The notes beneath the pieces were generated by a model. The model worked only from the letters and a program-made list of their open reading frames with translations, did not search any database and was not told the DNA's origin. This document shows, in pieces, positions 15,880 to 23,706 of a DNA stretch of 35,686 nucleotides. Every line of letters begins with the position of its first letter. The stretch's first letter is position 1. Both the position numbers and the translations under genes were made by a program. The stretch is taken from the NCBI RefSeq assembly GCF_001434935.1, contig NZ_AZEG01000020.1:1-35686 (forward strand), given 5' to 3'. The DNA is from Liquorilactobacillus uvarum DSM 19971. Lineage in GTDB: Bacteria; Bacillota; Bacilli; Lactobacillales; Lactobacillaceae.

Positions 15880-16014
15880 GTGCAGAAGATTAGTGAATTT
15901 TGTTTTCAGTTTTTTCAACTATTGCCGATGATAATTTACATTCCTTTTTGAATAAAATGATTATTTACTTTAGAATAGACAGTGTGAGTTTCAAGTAGAG
16001 AGGGGTAAGATCGA

Positions 16015-16518
16015 ATGAATGATCCAAAATTTAAATTTCCAGATAAGGCATCTTATAAATTTGTAACTGATTATTTTTCATCTAAAGGGGTAGAAGCAGA
16101 TGATATTGCATCTATTACCTACAATATCCAGCGCAGTTATATTCCTGACCTGACACTCGAAGAAGTTCAAAAGGCCGTGATTGATGTTTTGCATAAACGA
16201 GAAGTACTAAATAATGCCATGGTCGGCATTGTCTTGGACCAGTTTGCTGCTGATCATCAGTTGCCTGAGCCGTTGCAAAGCATTATTGAAAAAGATAGCG
16301 GTGTTTTTGGTGTTGATGAACTACTGGCCGAAGGTGGAATTTCGGGTATTTATGGCAAAATCGCTACAACCAATTTCGGTTATCTGGACAAGGAAAAACA
16401 TGGAATTCTTAAAAAATTGGATACAACAACAGATGGCAGTGTTAATACTTTTTTAGATGATATTATTGCCGCAGTAGCGGCTGCAGCTGGAGCAAAAATT
16501 GCACACGCACATGCTTAA
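16015..16518 (+). CDS. Phosphatidylglycerophosphatase A-like protein (YutG/PgpA family)
   Basis: Protein of 167 aa that resembles B. subtilis YutG over its whole length: an N-terminal GVEADDIASITYNIQ segment, KREVLNNAMVGIVLD, SGVFGVDELLAEG and a C-terminal TFLDDIIAAVAAAAGAKIAH stretch. The family (Pfam PgpA) includes enzymes that dephosphorylate phosphatidylglycerol-phosphate to phosphatidylglycerol. Unlike E. coli PgpA, this form has few hydrophobic segments, so it may act at the membrane surface or on another substrate. It is a single gene with GAGAGGGG before the ATG and no functional link to its neighbours. Confidence 0.8.
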   Translation: MNDPKFKFPDKASYKFVTDYFSSKGVEADDIASITYNIQRSYIPDLTLEEVQKAVIDVLHKREVLNNAMVGIVLDQFAADHQLPEPLQSIIEKDSGVFGVDELLAEGGISGIYGKIATTNFGYLDKEKHGILKKLDTTTDGSVNTFLDDIIAAVAAAAGAKIAHAHA

Positions 16519-16575
16519 GGCTGTAAATGTTCGAATCAAGAAAAATAAAAGAATCAATCTTTTTTCAAAATAACC

Positions 16576-16604
16576 TTGACAGAATCTTTGTTGAAGATTA
16601 GAAT
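16576..16604 (+). promoter_or_regulatory. Promoter of the metE-type T-box leader
   Basis: A perfect TTGACA (16576-16581), a 17-bp spacer and TAGAAT (16599-16604). It starts transcription about 40 bp before the T-box Stem I. Confidence 0.75.
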
Positions 16605-16647
16605 ACAAACAACATTATTAATCAAAATTTAATTTTTGATCTTTTGA

Positions 16648-16905
16648 GAAGAAGAGTAACTGTCGCAATCATTTACAGAGAATCCGCTTAAGCTGAAAAC
16701 GGAGATTGATTGGGGCTGTGAAGATGAGCTTTGAAATGGAAACATGTGGTGCAAGCTGGATGTTCGGTAGGAACCGTTACTTTCCCAGATATATTTAAGT
16801 ATCGTTGAGGCATCAGTTCTTCTGATGCAAAAAAGGGTGGTACCGCGGAACTATTCTCGCCCCTTGCCAGTCACTAATAGTGGCCAGCAGGGGGCTTTTT
16901 TGTTG
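16648..16905 (+). ncRNA. T-box riboswitch, methionine specifier, upstream of the MetE-type gene
   Basis: The conserved T-box sequence AGGGTGGTACCGCG lies at about 16834-16847. It is followed by a 9-bp terminator stem (16859-16867 with 16887-16895) and a T-run (16896-16901). In Stem I, the specifier loop context GAAG-ATG-AGC-TTTGAA places the codon ATG at 16724-16726, i.e. tRNA-Met. The TGGT bulge fits a discriminator A, as tRNA-Met has. Uncharged tRNA-Met should stabilise the antiterminator and turn on the methyltransferase when methionine is short. Confidence 0.9.
16859..16901 (+). terminator. T-box terminator hairpin (metE-type leader)
   Basis: GCCCCTTGC pairs with GCAGGGGGC (one wobble), enclosing a small CACTA/TAGTG hairpin, then TTTTTT. 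It competes with the antiterminator of the T-box. Confidence 0.88.
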
Positions 16906-16987
16906 TTTTAGAATTGTAGAAAGGGTTTATGATCGATCGTTAGGAACTAATTATTTAGCTAACTAAAGGGAAAAGGTGGAATTTTAA

Positions 16988-18118
16988 ATGACAAATGCAA
17001 CAGCAACAAAATTACATTATGATATCGTAGGTAGTTTTTTAAGACCAACTAAGTTAAAACAAGCACGTGAAGCTTTAAAAGCAGGCAAGATCTCGGCCGA
17101 ACAATTGCGTCAAACAGAAGATCAAGCAATTAGAGATTTAGTAGCTAAAGAAAAAAGGCACGGTTTAAAGATCATAACTGATGGTGAATTTCGCCGCAGT
17201 TATTGGCATTTAGACACCTTTTGGGGATTTAATGGTATTAAGCATACAAAACCGGAGCATGGTTACTTTTTCCATGATGAAGAGACGAGAGCTGATTCGG
17301 CTCAAGTTGCCGGCAAGATTACGTTTAATCCGCAGCATCCCGATCTAGCAGCTTATAAATTTTTACATGAGCTGACTGGTGATGATGCAGAAGTTACTAC
17401 GCGTCAGAGTATTCCAGCACCTGCACAATTGTATGCAGAGTTAATTCGCGGTGAAAAAAATCGTCAGGCGATTAAGAAGTACTACTCTGATGAGGAAGAG
17501 CTGATTGCTGATATAGGTAAAGCATATCATAATCTGTTGATTGCTTTGTATGATGCTGGGTGTCGTGATGTTAAATTTGACGACTGTACCTGGGGGATGG
17601 TTGTTGATGATAACTATTGGTCTAAACGTATTCAAGAAGGTTTTAGCCGTGAAAAACTTGCTGAATTGTATTTGAAAGTTAATAACGCAGCTTTGACTGA
17701 TTTACCTAAGGATTTACGGGTCAGCACACATGTTTGTCGCGGTAACTATCATTCAACTTGGGCTGCTTCAGGTGGCTATGCACCGATTGCTGATTATTTG
17801 TTCTCTCGTGAAAATGTTCAGGCCTATTATTTAGAGTATGATGATAGCCGTTCTGGTGATTTTGCTCCGCTGGCTAAAGTGACATTGGGCAAAGATGTTG
17901 TGCTTGGATTAGTTACCAGCAAGCGCCCAGAACTGGAAGATCCCCAAACTTTAGTTAACCGAGTTAAAGAAGCCAGCCAATTTGTTCCACTAGAACACTT
18001 GTCCTTGAGTACACAATGTGGCTTTGCTTCGACTGAAGAGGGCAATAAGTTAACTGAGCAGCAGCAATGGGACAAAATTGAATTAGTTATTGAAACTGCA
18101 AACAAGATTTGGAAATAA
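16988..18118 (+). CDS. MetE-type methyltransferase, short cobalamin-independent form (YxjG/YxjH-like)
   Basis: Enzyme of 376 aa corresponding to the C-terminal catalytic half of MetE. The zinc/homocysteine ligands are visible: His and Cys of HVCRGN (near 248-253), Glu of YYLEYDD, and the last Cys in STQCGFAS (near 345). An N-terminal VGSFLRP motif and ITDGEFRR are typical of the YxjG/YxjH group. These proteins transfer a methyl group to homocysteine to make methionine; the donor is less certain than for full MetE (methyl-folate, or an alternative donor such as S-methylmethionine or a methylated thioether). Control by the methionine T-box supports the assignment. AAAGGTGG precedes the ATG. No clear terminator separates it from the next T-box, so read-through is possible. 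Confidence 0.87.
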   Translation: MTNATATKLHYDIVGSFLRPTKLKQAREALKAGKISAEQLRQTEDQAIRDLVAKEKRHGLKIITDGEFRRSYWHLDTFWGFNGIKHTKPEHGYFFHDEETRADSAQVAGKITFNPQHPDLAAYKFLHELTGDDAEVTTRQSIPAPAQLYAELIRGEKNRQAIKKYYSDEEELIADIGKAYHNLLIALYDAGCRDVKFDDCTWGMVVDDNYWSKRIQEGFSREKLAELYLKVNNAALTDLPKDLRVSTHVCRGNYHSTWAASGGYAPIADYLFSRENVQAYYLEYDDSRSGDFAPLAKVTLGKDVVLGLVTSKRPELEDPQTLVNRVKEASQFVPLEHLSLSTQCGFASTEEGNKLTEQQQWDKIELVIETANKIWK

Positions 18119-18136
18119 TAAAAAAGCTAATAATAA

Positions 18137-18165
18137 TTGGTTACAATTAATTAGAACAATACAAT
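18137..18165 (+). promoter_or_regulatory. Promoter of the second T-box leader
   Basis: TTGGTT (18137-18142), a 17-bp spacer and TACAAT (18160-18165), just upstream of the T-box Stem I. Confidence 0.55.
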
Positions 18166-18175
18166 GAATTTCAAT

Positions 18176-18455
18176 AATTACAAATTAAAAAGATGAGTAA
18201 CTTGCAAACACCATTCACAGAGAGACTAGGTTGATGAGAATAGTTAATGGAAGCACAAGCGAAGATGGTCTTTTAGAAAAATTTGGTGTGAACCTGCTTT
18301 GGGCAAGCATTGAACGGGAATTCCCGTTACAGGATCAGGGTTATAGCTATCAAAATATGACCTGTCGAGGATGATTAAAGTAATTTAGTTGTCGAAGAAC
18401 GAGTGGTAACGCGATCAAACGCCTCGTAGTCAAAAATGACTGCGGGGCGTTTTTT
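18176..18455 (+). ncRNA. T-box riboswitch, methionine specifier, upstream of the organosulfur operon
   Basis: The T-box motif GAACGAGTGGTAACGCGA lies at about 18397-18413. It is followed by a 13-bp terminator stem (18420-18432 with 18437-18449, AAAA loop) and a T-run. The Stem I specifier context GCGAAG-ATG-GTC-TTTTAG puts ATG at 18265-18267, matching the specifier position of the first T-box. The TGGT bulge again fits tRNA-Met (A73). The long gene run downstream should thus respond to methionine starvation. Confidence 0.88.
18420..18455 (+). terminator. T-box terminator hairpin (second methionine leader)
   Basis: A 13-bp stem with two G-T wobbles, an AAAA loop and TTTTTT; ACGAG of the T-box can instead pair with CTCGT of the left arm. 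Confidence 0.88.
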
Positions 18456-18466
18456 AAGGAGAAAAA

Positions 18467-18487
18467 ATGTGGAAATGGAAAAGATAG
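18467..18487 (+). CDS. Possible six-residue mini-ORF MWKWKR after the T-box
   Basis: ATG at 18467 with AAGGAG 7 nt upstream, reading Met-Trp-Lys-Trp-Lys-Arg-stop. The ribosome site is good for such a short frame, and it sits directly behind the T-box terminator, 150 bp before the first real gene. It could be a decayed gene start or a regulatory uORF, or chance. Confidence 0.25.
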   Translation: MWKWKR

Positions 18488-18634
18488 CTGGACTTTATAT
18501 TGTTAGTTGAAGCTTCTTATTTTTGAATAGAGTTTCAAGACAAGTTTCAATTGAAAGTAGCTTCAGATATTTTATTAACTCACTATAAATTTAATAAATC
18601 AATTTTAATTTAATTTCAGAAAGGAATTATAAAA

Positions 18635-19795
18635 ATGTCAGAATTCGATACTAAGCTAATTCACGGGAAAAAACAAAACGATAATACAACAGGGGCGGTT
18701 AATATTCCAATTTACAATTCATCAACCTACATCTTTCCAAAAGTTGATGCGAAAGTGCGCTGGGATTATGCAAGATCTGGCAATCCGACTCGTGCTTATT
18801 TGGAAGATCAACTAGCGCAGTTAGAAGGCGGTTATCAAGGATTTGCGTTTGCATCAGGGTTGTCAGCGATTCATGCAGTGCTGTCAATTTTTTCACCAGG
18901 AGATCACATTATAATCGGTGATACAGTTTATGGCGGAACTTTTCGATTGATCAATCAATTTTTCAAAAAATGGCAATTAGAGTTTACAGCTGTTGATACA
19001 CAAGATCTTGAGCAGGTAAAAAATGCGGTTAAAACAAACACGAAAGCCATCTATTTTGAAACTTTTTCTAACCCATTGCTGCGAGTAACTAGTGTTCGTG
19101 AAGTTGCTAAAATAGCTCAAAAAAATAATTTATTAACGATTGTTGATAATACATTTTTAACACCATATTTGCAGCAGCCATTGAAATTAGGGGCTGATAT
19201 AGTGGTTCATTCCGCAACGAAGTATTTAGGCGGACATTCAGATGTAGTTGCGGGAATCGTGGTTGCTAAAAAGCAAGAGTTAGCAGAGCGGATCTATTTT
19301 AATCAAAATGGAATTGGTGCTGTTTTATCTCCAGAATCTTCAAATTTAATTCGTCGCGGAATTCAAACATTAGCAGTCAGACTGGATCGTCATTTGAGCA
19401 ATACTGCAAAAATTGTTGAATTTCTGCAAGGCAGAGACGAAATCAAAAGTATTTATTATCCAGGGATTCCCGGAACTAAGGATTATCAAGTTGCAAGTCT
19501 TGAAACCAGCGGTTATGGCGGGATTGTTTCTTTTGAGCTCCAAAATGGTTTAGATACGACTAAGTTTGTTGAAAGTCTAAATCTGATTCAATTAGCAGTT
19601 AGTTTAGGTGCCGTTGAAAGTTTGATCGAATTACCGTATAAAATGACACATGCTGAAATGTCAGAAGATGAGCAAAGAGAAATCGGTATTACATCGCAGT
19701 TAATTAGATTATCGGTGGGGATTGAGTCGCCCAATGATCTGATTAACGATCTTAAACAAGGCTTGGATTTACTTAATTACCAAAAAGAAGTGTGA
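18635..19795 (+). CDS. Cystathionine beta-lyase/gamma-synthase-family PLP enzyme
   Basis: Cys/Met-metabolism PLP-dependent enzyme (fold type I), 386 aa. The PLP lysine is Lys196 in HSATKYLGGH, and Asp171 in IVDNTF holds the pyridine ring; SGNPTRAYLE (48-57) and SGLSAIHAVL are also typical. Members act as cystathionine beta-lyase, gamma-lyase or gamma-synthase; the exact reaction cannot be read from these motifs. In this position it probably makes or breaks cystathionine, or releases thiol or homocysteine from the imported compound. It is the first gene after the methionine T-box, with AAAGGA before the ATG. Its stop lies 14 bp before the start of the next gene. Confidence 0.87.
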   Translation: MSEFDTKLIHGKKQNDNTTGAVNIPIYNSSTYIFPKVDAKVRWDYARSGNPTRAYLEDQLAQLEGGYQGFAFASGLSAIHAVLSIFSPGDHIIIGDTVYGGTFRLINQFFKKWQLEFTAVDTQDLEQVKNAVKTNTKAIYFETFSNPLLRVTSVREVAKIAQKNNLLTIVDNTFLTPYLQQPLKLGADIVVHSATKYLGGHSDVVAGIVVAKKQELAERIYFNQNGIGAVLSPESSNLIRRGIQTLAVRLDRHLSNTAKIVEFLQGRDEIKSIYYPGIPGTKDYQVASLETSGYGGIVSFELQNGLDTTKFVESLNLIQLAVSLGAVESLIELPYKMTHAEMSEDEQREIGITSQLIRLSVGIESPNDLINDLKQGLDLLNYQKEV

Positions 19796-19809
19796 CAGAA
19801 GGTGAAATA

Positions 19810-20808
19810 ATGTCTTTTAGTAAAAAGCGAGAAAATAGTTCGAATACTAGCGAAAAAAAATACTGGAAAAGTTGGAATATAAAATGGAATTTTTTCAGTA
19901 TTCTCTCTGTTCTTGTTGCACTACTGGAAAACGTATTTATCAGTTCAAAAGAAAATGTCAATAATGGAAGCTACCGTATTTTTTTAGGATGTTATCTAAT
20001 TTATTTAGTTTTTATCTATCTTGGAGGTCATTATTTCAGTTTAAAAGTGAGGCTGTTTGGAGGACATTTTGCTCAATTAAATTTTATACTTGGAATTTTA
20101 TTATGCGTTCAGGATTTGTTAACAGAAAAATTCAGTATTTTTTCTTTACCTTATTTCGTGAGTTTTGCACAAGTTTTGGATCAAATAAATGAGGATAAAA
20201 GCTTACTTTTACAATCAACAGGAGCCTCTTTGCTGTTATGGTCGCTTAGTTTTGCATTCGGAACATTGATTGGGATCGTACTTGGAATTTTGATAGGTAG
20301 GTATCGACAATTCAATTATTGGTCCCTTCCGTTTCTAAAAGTTATCGGTATAATTCCTGCAGCAGCTTGGATGCCCCTGACAATGGTAATTTTTCCGACC
20401 AGTTATTTAGCCGAAATTTCATTGATCGTCCTCTCCGTTTGGTTCCCAGTTGCGTTTATGACAAAAGGTGGTGTAGAGAACATTTCACCTACTTACTTTG
20501 AAGCAGCACATACTTTAGGATTTAACGAAATTAGAATCATCAGAAAAGTTGTTATACCAGGGGCACTGCCTAATATTTTTGTCGGCATTTTTACAGCAAC
20601 TGGGCTTTCCTTCACAATGCTGGTAATTTCAGAAATGGTTGGAGCGAGGGTTGGCCTAGGCTGGTACATAAATTGGGCCAAAGGAACAGGAAACTATACT
20701 CAGGTATATGCTGCTATTACAATTATGGCAATTTTATTTTCTTGTATTTTTATTGTTATAAATAAATTGCAAGGAACAGCTTTACGTTGGAGACCCACAG
20801 TGAATTAG
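19810..20808 (+). CDS. ABC transporter permease, Ssu/Tau/Thi type
   Basis: Membrane permease of 332 aa. ATG 19810 is chosen over the overlapping GTG at 19792 because GAAGG lies 7 nt upstream of it. An N-terminal extension of about 120 residues with three hydrophobic segments precedes the standard permease domain, whose EAA loop is FEAAHTLGFNEIRIIRKVVIPGALPNIF. The family moves sulfonates, taurine, nitrate, thiamine precursors and similar compounds. The sulfur-enzyme neighbours and methionine T-box point to an organosulfur substrate. The longer N-terminus is unusual, since SsuC-type permeases are usually near 250-270 aa. Confidence 0.87.
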   Translation: MSFSKKRENSSNTSEKKYWKSWNIKWNFFSILSVLVALLENVFISSKENVNNGSYRIFLGCYLIYLVFIYLGGHYFSLKVRLFGGHFAQLNFILGILLCVQDLLTEKFSIFSLPYFVSFAQVLDQINEDKSLLLQSTGASLLLWSLSFAFGTLIGIVLGILIGRYRQFNYWSLPFLKVIGIIPAAAWMPLTMVIFPTSYLAEISLIVLSVWFPVAFMTKGGVENISPTYFEAAHTLGFNEIRIIRKVVIPGALPNIFVGIFTATGLSFTMLVISEMVGARVGLGWYINWAKGTGNYTQVYAAITIMAILFSCIFIVINKLQGTALRWRPTVN

Positions 20809-20819
20809 GAGGGATGAAT

Positions 20820-21566
20820 TTGGCTTTTTTGGACGTAAAGAATATCACTAGGGAACTGCTGAATAACAATAACAAAAAATTAAAAATTATAGATAACATA
20901 AATTTTTCGGTTGAAAAAGGAGAATTTTTATCAATTATTGGACCTTCTGGATGCGGTAAAACAACTCTTTTACGTCTTATTTCAGGATTAGATAGACCTG
21001 AAGAAGGACAAGTTACAGTGGCAGGGGAAAGAATCGTAAAGCCTGACGTGTCTCGAGGTTATGTTTTTCAAAATGGGGGATTGTATCCGTGGGAAACAAT
21101 TGAAAAAAATATTAGTTTGGGCTTGGAAGCTGTCCAAGGAAGAAATTTCGACCGAAATCTAGTCAAACACTTTATTGAAATTATGGGACTTCAAAACTTT
21201 GAAAATGCGTATCCTAGTCAAGTATCTGGAGGAATGGCACAACGAACTGCTTTAGCAAGATCACTTATCTTGCAGCCACAGTTGCTGTTGCTTGATGAAC
21301 CGATGGGGGCTTTAGATGCGTTTACTCGAGCTGATGTTCAGAATATTGTTTTCAAACTTTGGCGTGATACCAAGACAACTATGATTTTAGTTACGCATGA
21401 CATTGATGAAGCAATTTACTTGAGTCAAAAAATTTTGGTAATGACTCCTCATCCAGGACGAGTAAAAGAAGTGGTGAAAAACGATCTGCCTTTTCCGCGA
21501 AAAAGAGACAGTACCAATTTTTTAAAACAAAGAAGAAAATTACAAGAAATACTTAGTTTTGAATAA
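20820..21566 (+). CDS. ABC transporter ATP-binding protein, Ssu/Tau type
   Basis: Nucleotide-binding subunit of 248 aa. The start is most likely TTG 20820, because TTAGGAGG ends 7 nt before it; the ATG at 20814 sits directly on the ribosome site. Walker A GPSGCGKTT, Q-loop VFQNGGLYPWETI, signature SGGMAQRTALARSL, Walker B LLLLDEPMGALD and the H-loop VTHDIDEA are all present. VSGGMAQR and LYPW fit the taurine/nitrate/sulfonate group. It pairs with the permease (11 bp upstream) and the binding protein (14 bp downstream). Confidence 0.88.
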   Translation: MAFLDVKNITRELLNNNNKKLKIIDNINFSVEKGEFLSIIGPSGCGKTTLLRLISGLDRPEEGQVTVAGERIVKPDVSRGYVFQNGGLYPWETIEKNISLGLEAVQGRNFDRNLVKHFIEIMGLQNFENAYPSQVSGGMAQRTALARSLILQPQLLLLDEPMGALDAFTRADVQNIVFKLWRDTKTTMILVTHDIDEAIYLSQKILVMTPHPGRVKEVVKNDLPFPRKRDSTNFLKQRRKLQEILSFE

Positions 21567-21580
21567 AAAGGGGGATGACA

Positions 21581-22621
21581 ATGAAAAAAGGAAGAGTTGT
21601 ATGTGTAGCTTTTACGGTAATTTTAGTGGCAATTATTGGGTTGATTGCGGAGCTTAATTTTGATGGTTCTAGTGTGAAAGCAAGTTCTAAATATAAGTAT
21701 GGGTCAATAACCGTTCCAGCAAAAAATGGAACTATTTGCGGAGCTCCTAATTATATTGCCTATGAAAAAGGTTTTTTTAAGAAAAATGGAATAAAAGCTA
21801 ACCTAGTGGCAAAGCCAACAAATATAGGTGATCTTGAGGCTGGTTTTTCAAGTGGAAAATATGATGCATTAAATGGTGACTTTCAGTATCTGCCAGCAAT
21901 TCAAAATGGAGCTCAAATCTTAGCAGCTGGTGGATTGCACCAAGGCTGTATTCAAGTACTTGTACCCAAAAATTCAAATATTCATAGCGTGAAGGATCTT
22001 AAAGGTAAGACGATAGGAACACCTGGTCAAGGGTCCACTGGTCAATATGTTGCAACGATTGCGCTTCAGCATGCGAAAATTGATCCCAAAACAGGGGTTA
22101 CTTGGAAAACCTATGATTATGATTTGTTAACCAAAGCAGCTGAAAAAGGGGAAGTTGATGCAATTGCGAATGTAGATCCTTATGCATATCAAGCTGTAAA
22201 GCAAAGTCATTTTCGTGTAATTGCTGATAATAATAATAGTTCTAATAGTACCGCAATGGCAAAAATGGGCATGAAAAAGAGTGGATCTTGTTGTTACTTG
22301 TATTTATCGCAAAAATTGGTTAAAGAGAATCCTAAAAAAGCTGCAGCTATCGTAAAGTCATACAAAGAGGCGGCAAAATGGATCGACGCGCATCCAGCAG
22401 AAACTACAAATATTTTGCTAGATAAAAAGTATGTTGCAAAAACAAAATTTGTCAATAAGAAAAATGTGACTACTTTAATTAAAAGTTATCACTTCTCCTT
22501 GAAACAAGGATCTGGTAAAGAAGATTTGAAATATTATGCGGAGCAGTTGAAAAAAGCTGGATTTTTGAAGAAAAATACGAATGTTAATAAATTAGTCAAA
22601 AGTGCTTACTACACAAAGTAA
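21581..22621 (+). CDS. ABC transporter substrate-binding protein, NMT1/SsuA-like
   Basis: Extracellular solute-binding protein of 346 aa; ATG 21581 is preferred, with AAGGGGG 6 nt upstream. The N-terminus (residues 1-32) is a signal peptide or membrane anchor with possible cleavage at VKA-S; there is no lipobox Cys, unlike most Gram-positive binding proteins. ICGAPNYIAYEKGFFKKNGI is typical of the NMT1/SsuA/TauA fold, followed by VKDLKGKTIGTPGQGST. Four Cys are present in the mature part (Cys in TICGAP, in HQGCI and the pair in GSCCYL). The substrate is unknown; an organosulfur compound is inferred from context. Confidence 0.82.
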   Translation: MKKGRVVCVAFTVILVAIIGLIAELNFDGSSVKASSKYKYGSITVPAKNGTICGAPNYIAYEKGFFKKNGIKANLVAKPTNIGDLEAGFSSGKYDALNGDFQYLPAIQNGAQILAAGGLHQGCIQVLVPKNSNIHSVKDLKGKTIGTPGQGSTGQYVATIALQHAKIDPKTGVTWKTYDYDLLTKAAEKGEVDAIANVDPYAYQAVKQSHFRVIADNNNSSNSTAMAKMGMKKSGSCCYLYLSQKLVKENPKKAAAIVKSYKEAAKWIDAHPAETTNILLDKKYVAKTKFVNKKNVTTLIKSYHFSLKQGSGKEDLKYYAEQLKKAGFLKKNTNVNKLVKSAYYTK

Positions 22622-22632
22622 GGTGAAAGCTA

Positions 22633-23688
22633 GTGAGAATCAAAGGAGAATATGAAAGCGAACTTTTGACTAAAATCTTTGTTGGATGGGGTTTTAGCAA
22701 TAAGAAAGCGAGTCTGATAACAGAAGTTCTTAGTTATGCTGATTTGCGAGGAATCTATTCTCATGGAATCCAACGTTTAAAAATGTATGAAAAGAAAATA
22801 AAGGCAGGTTATATAAATCAAGAAGCAACAATACAAATAGTACGGCAAACTCCAAACTGCATTGTTGTCGATGCTCATCATGCCATGGGACAACTAGCTT
22901 CAATTGAAGTGATGGAGCGTATCATTAGAATGGCAAAAAAGAATGGGATTGCATTTGCTACTGTTAGAAACTCAAATCATTTTGGTGCGGCAGGCTATTA
23001 TGCTGAAATGGCGAGTCGGTCTAAATTGATCGGCTTTGCTGCTACTAGTACTAACCCACTTTTAGTTCCGCCTGGGGGCAAAGCCCCTTTTTTGGGAAGC
23101 AATCCTTTTGCAGTATCTTTTCCAATGAAGAAAAATGATTTTGTTTTTGATGGAGCAACCTCAGCTGTTTCTTTGGGAAAAATCGAAGTTTTAGAAAAAT
23201 TAAAGAAGCAGATTCCAGGAGAGTGGGCTGTTGCTGAAGATGGAAAGCTAGAAAAAAAGCCCAAAAATGTTTTGGATAATTTAACTAAAGAAAATCGAGC
23301 AGGGGGTGTCCTTCCAATCGGTGGACTGGAAGAGTCGAACAGTAACTACAAAGGTTTTGCAATTTCACTGATAGTTGAAATTATGACCTCAATTTTTGCA
23401 CAAGGCTCGATTGCAGCTGATTTAGGGAATAAGAAGCATGATATAAGCCATTTTTTTATGGTTATTGATCCAACGCTGTTCATTAGCCTAAAACAGTTTA
23501 AAAATCATTTGTCGGATATGCTGGGACGAATAAAGAAAAGTGAGACGGTTGATGGGAAGCCAGTTACACTTCCAGGAGAAAAAGAGCAAATTGCTTTGCA
23601 GCAAAACAGCAAATATGGGATTGATTTAGATGTTGAAACTTTGAAAGAAGTTAGAAAAATCTGTGCCGCTTTGGAAATAGATTTTTAA
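22633..23688 (+). CDS. Ldh2-type NAD(P)-dependent 2-hydroxyacid dehydrogenase (malate/sulfolactate/ureidoglycolate family)
   Basis: Oxidoreductase of 351 aa, GTG start behind AAGGTGA. It belongs to Pfam Ldh_2: His44 in YSHGIQR and His116 in NSNHFGAAGYY are the family catalytic and binding residues, and GSNPFAVSFP is part of the NAD site. Known members oxidise malate, 2,3-diketogulonate, ureidoglycolate, (R)-sulfolactate (ComC) and other 2-hydroxyacids, with stereospecificity opposite to that of many D-2-hydroxyacid dehydrogenases. In a methionine-controlled operon the substrate could be a sulfur-containing hydroxyacid. Later in the same operon there is a D-2-hydroxyacid dehydrogenase, making a possible stereochemical pair. 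Confidence 0.85.
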   Translation: MRIKGEYESELLTKIFVGWGFSNKKASLITEVLSYADLRGIYSHGIQRLKMYEKKIKAGYINQEATIQIVRQTPNCIVVDAHHAMGQLASIEVMERIIRMAKKNGIAFATVRNSNHFGAAGYYAEMASRSKLIGFAATSTNPLLVPPGGKAPFLGSNPFAVSFPMKKNDFVFDGATSAVSLGKIEVLEKLKKQIPGEWAVAEDGKLEKKPKNVLDNLTKENRAGGVLPIGGLEESNSNYKGFAISLIVEIMTSIFAQGSIAADLGNKKHDISHFFMVIDPTLFISLKQFKNHLSDMLGRIKKSETVDGKPVTLPGEKEQIALQQNSKYGIDLDVETLKEVRKICAALEIDF

Positions 23689-23706
23689 TTTAGGGAGGAA
23701 ATTATT

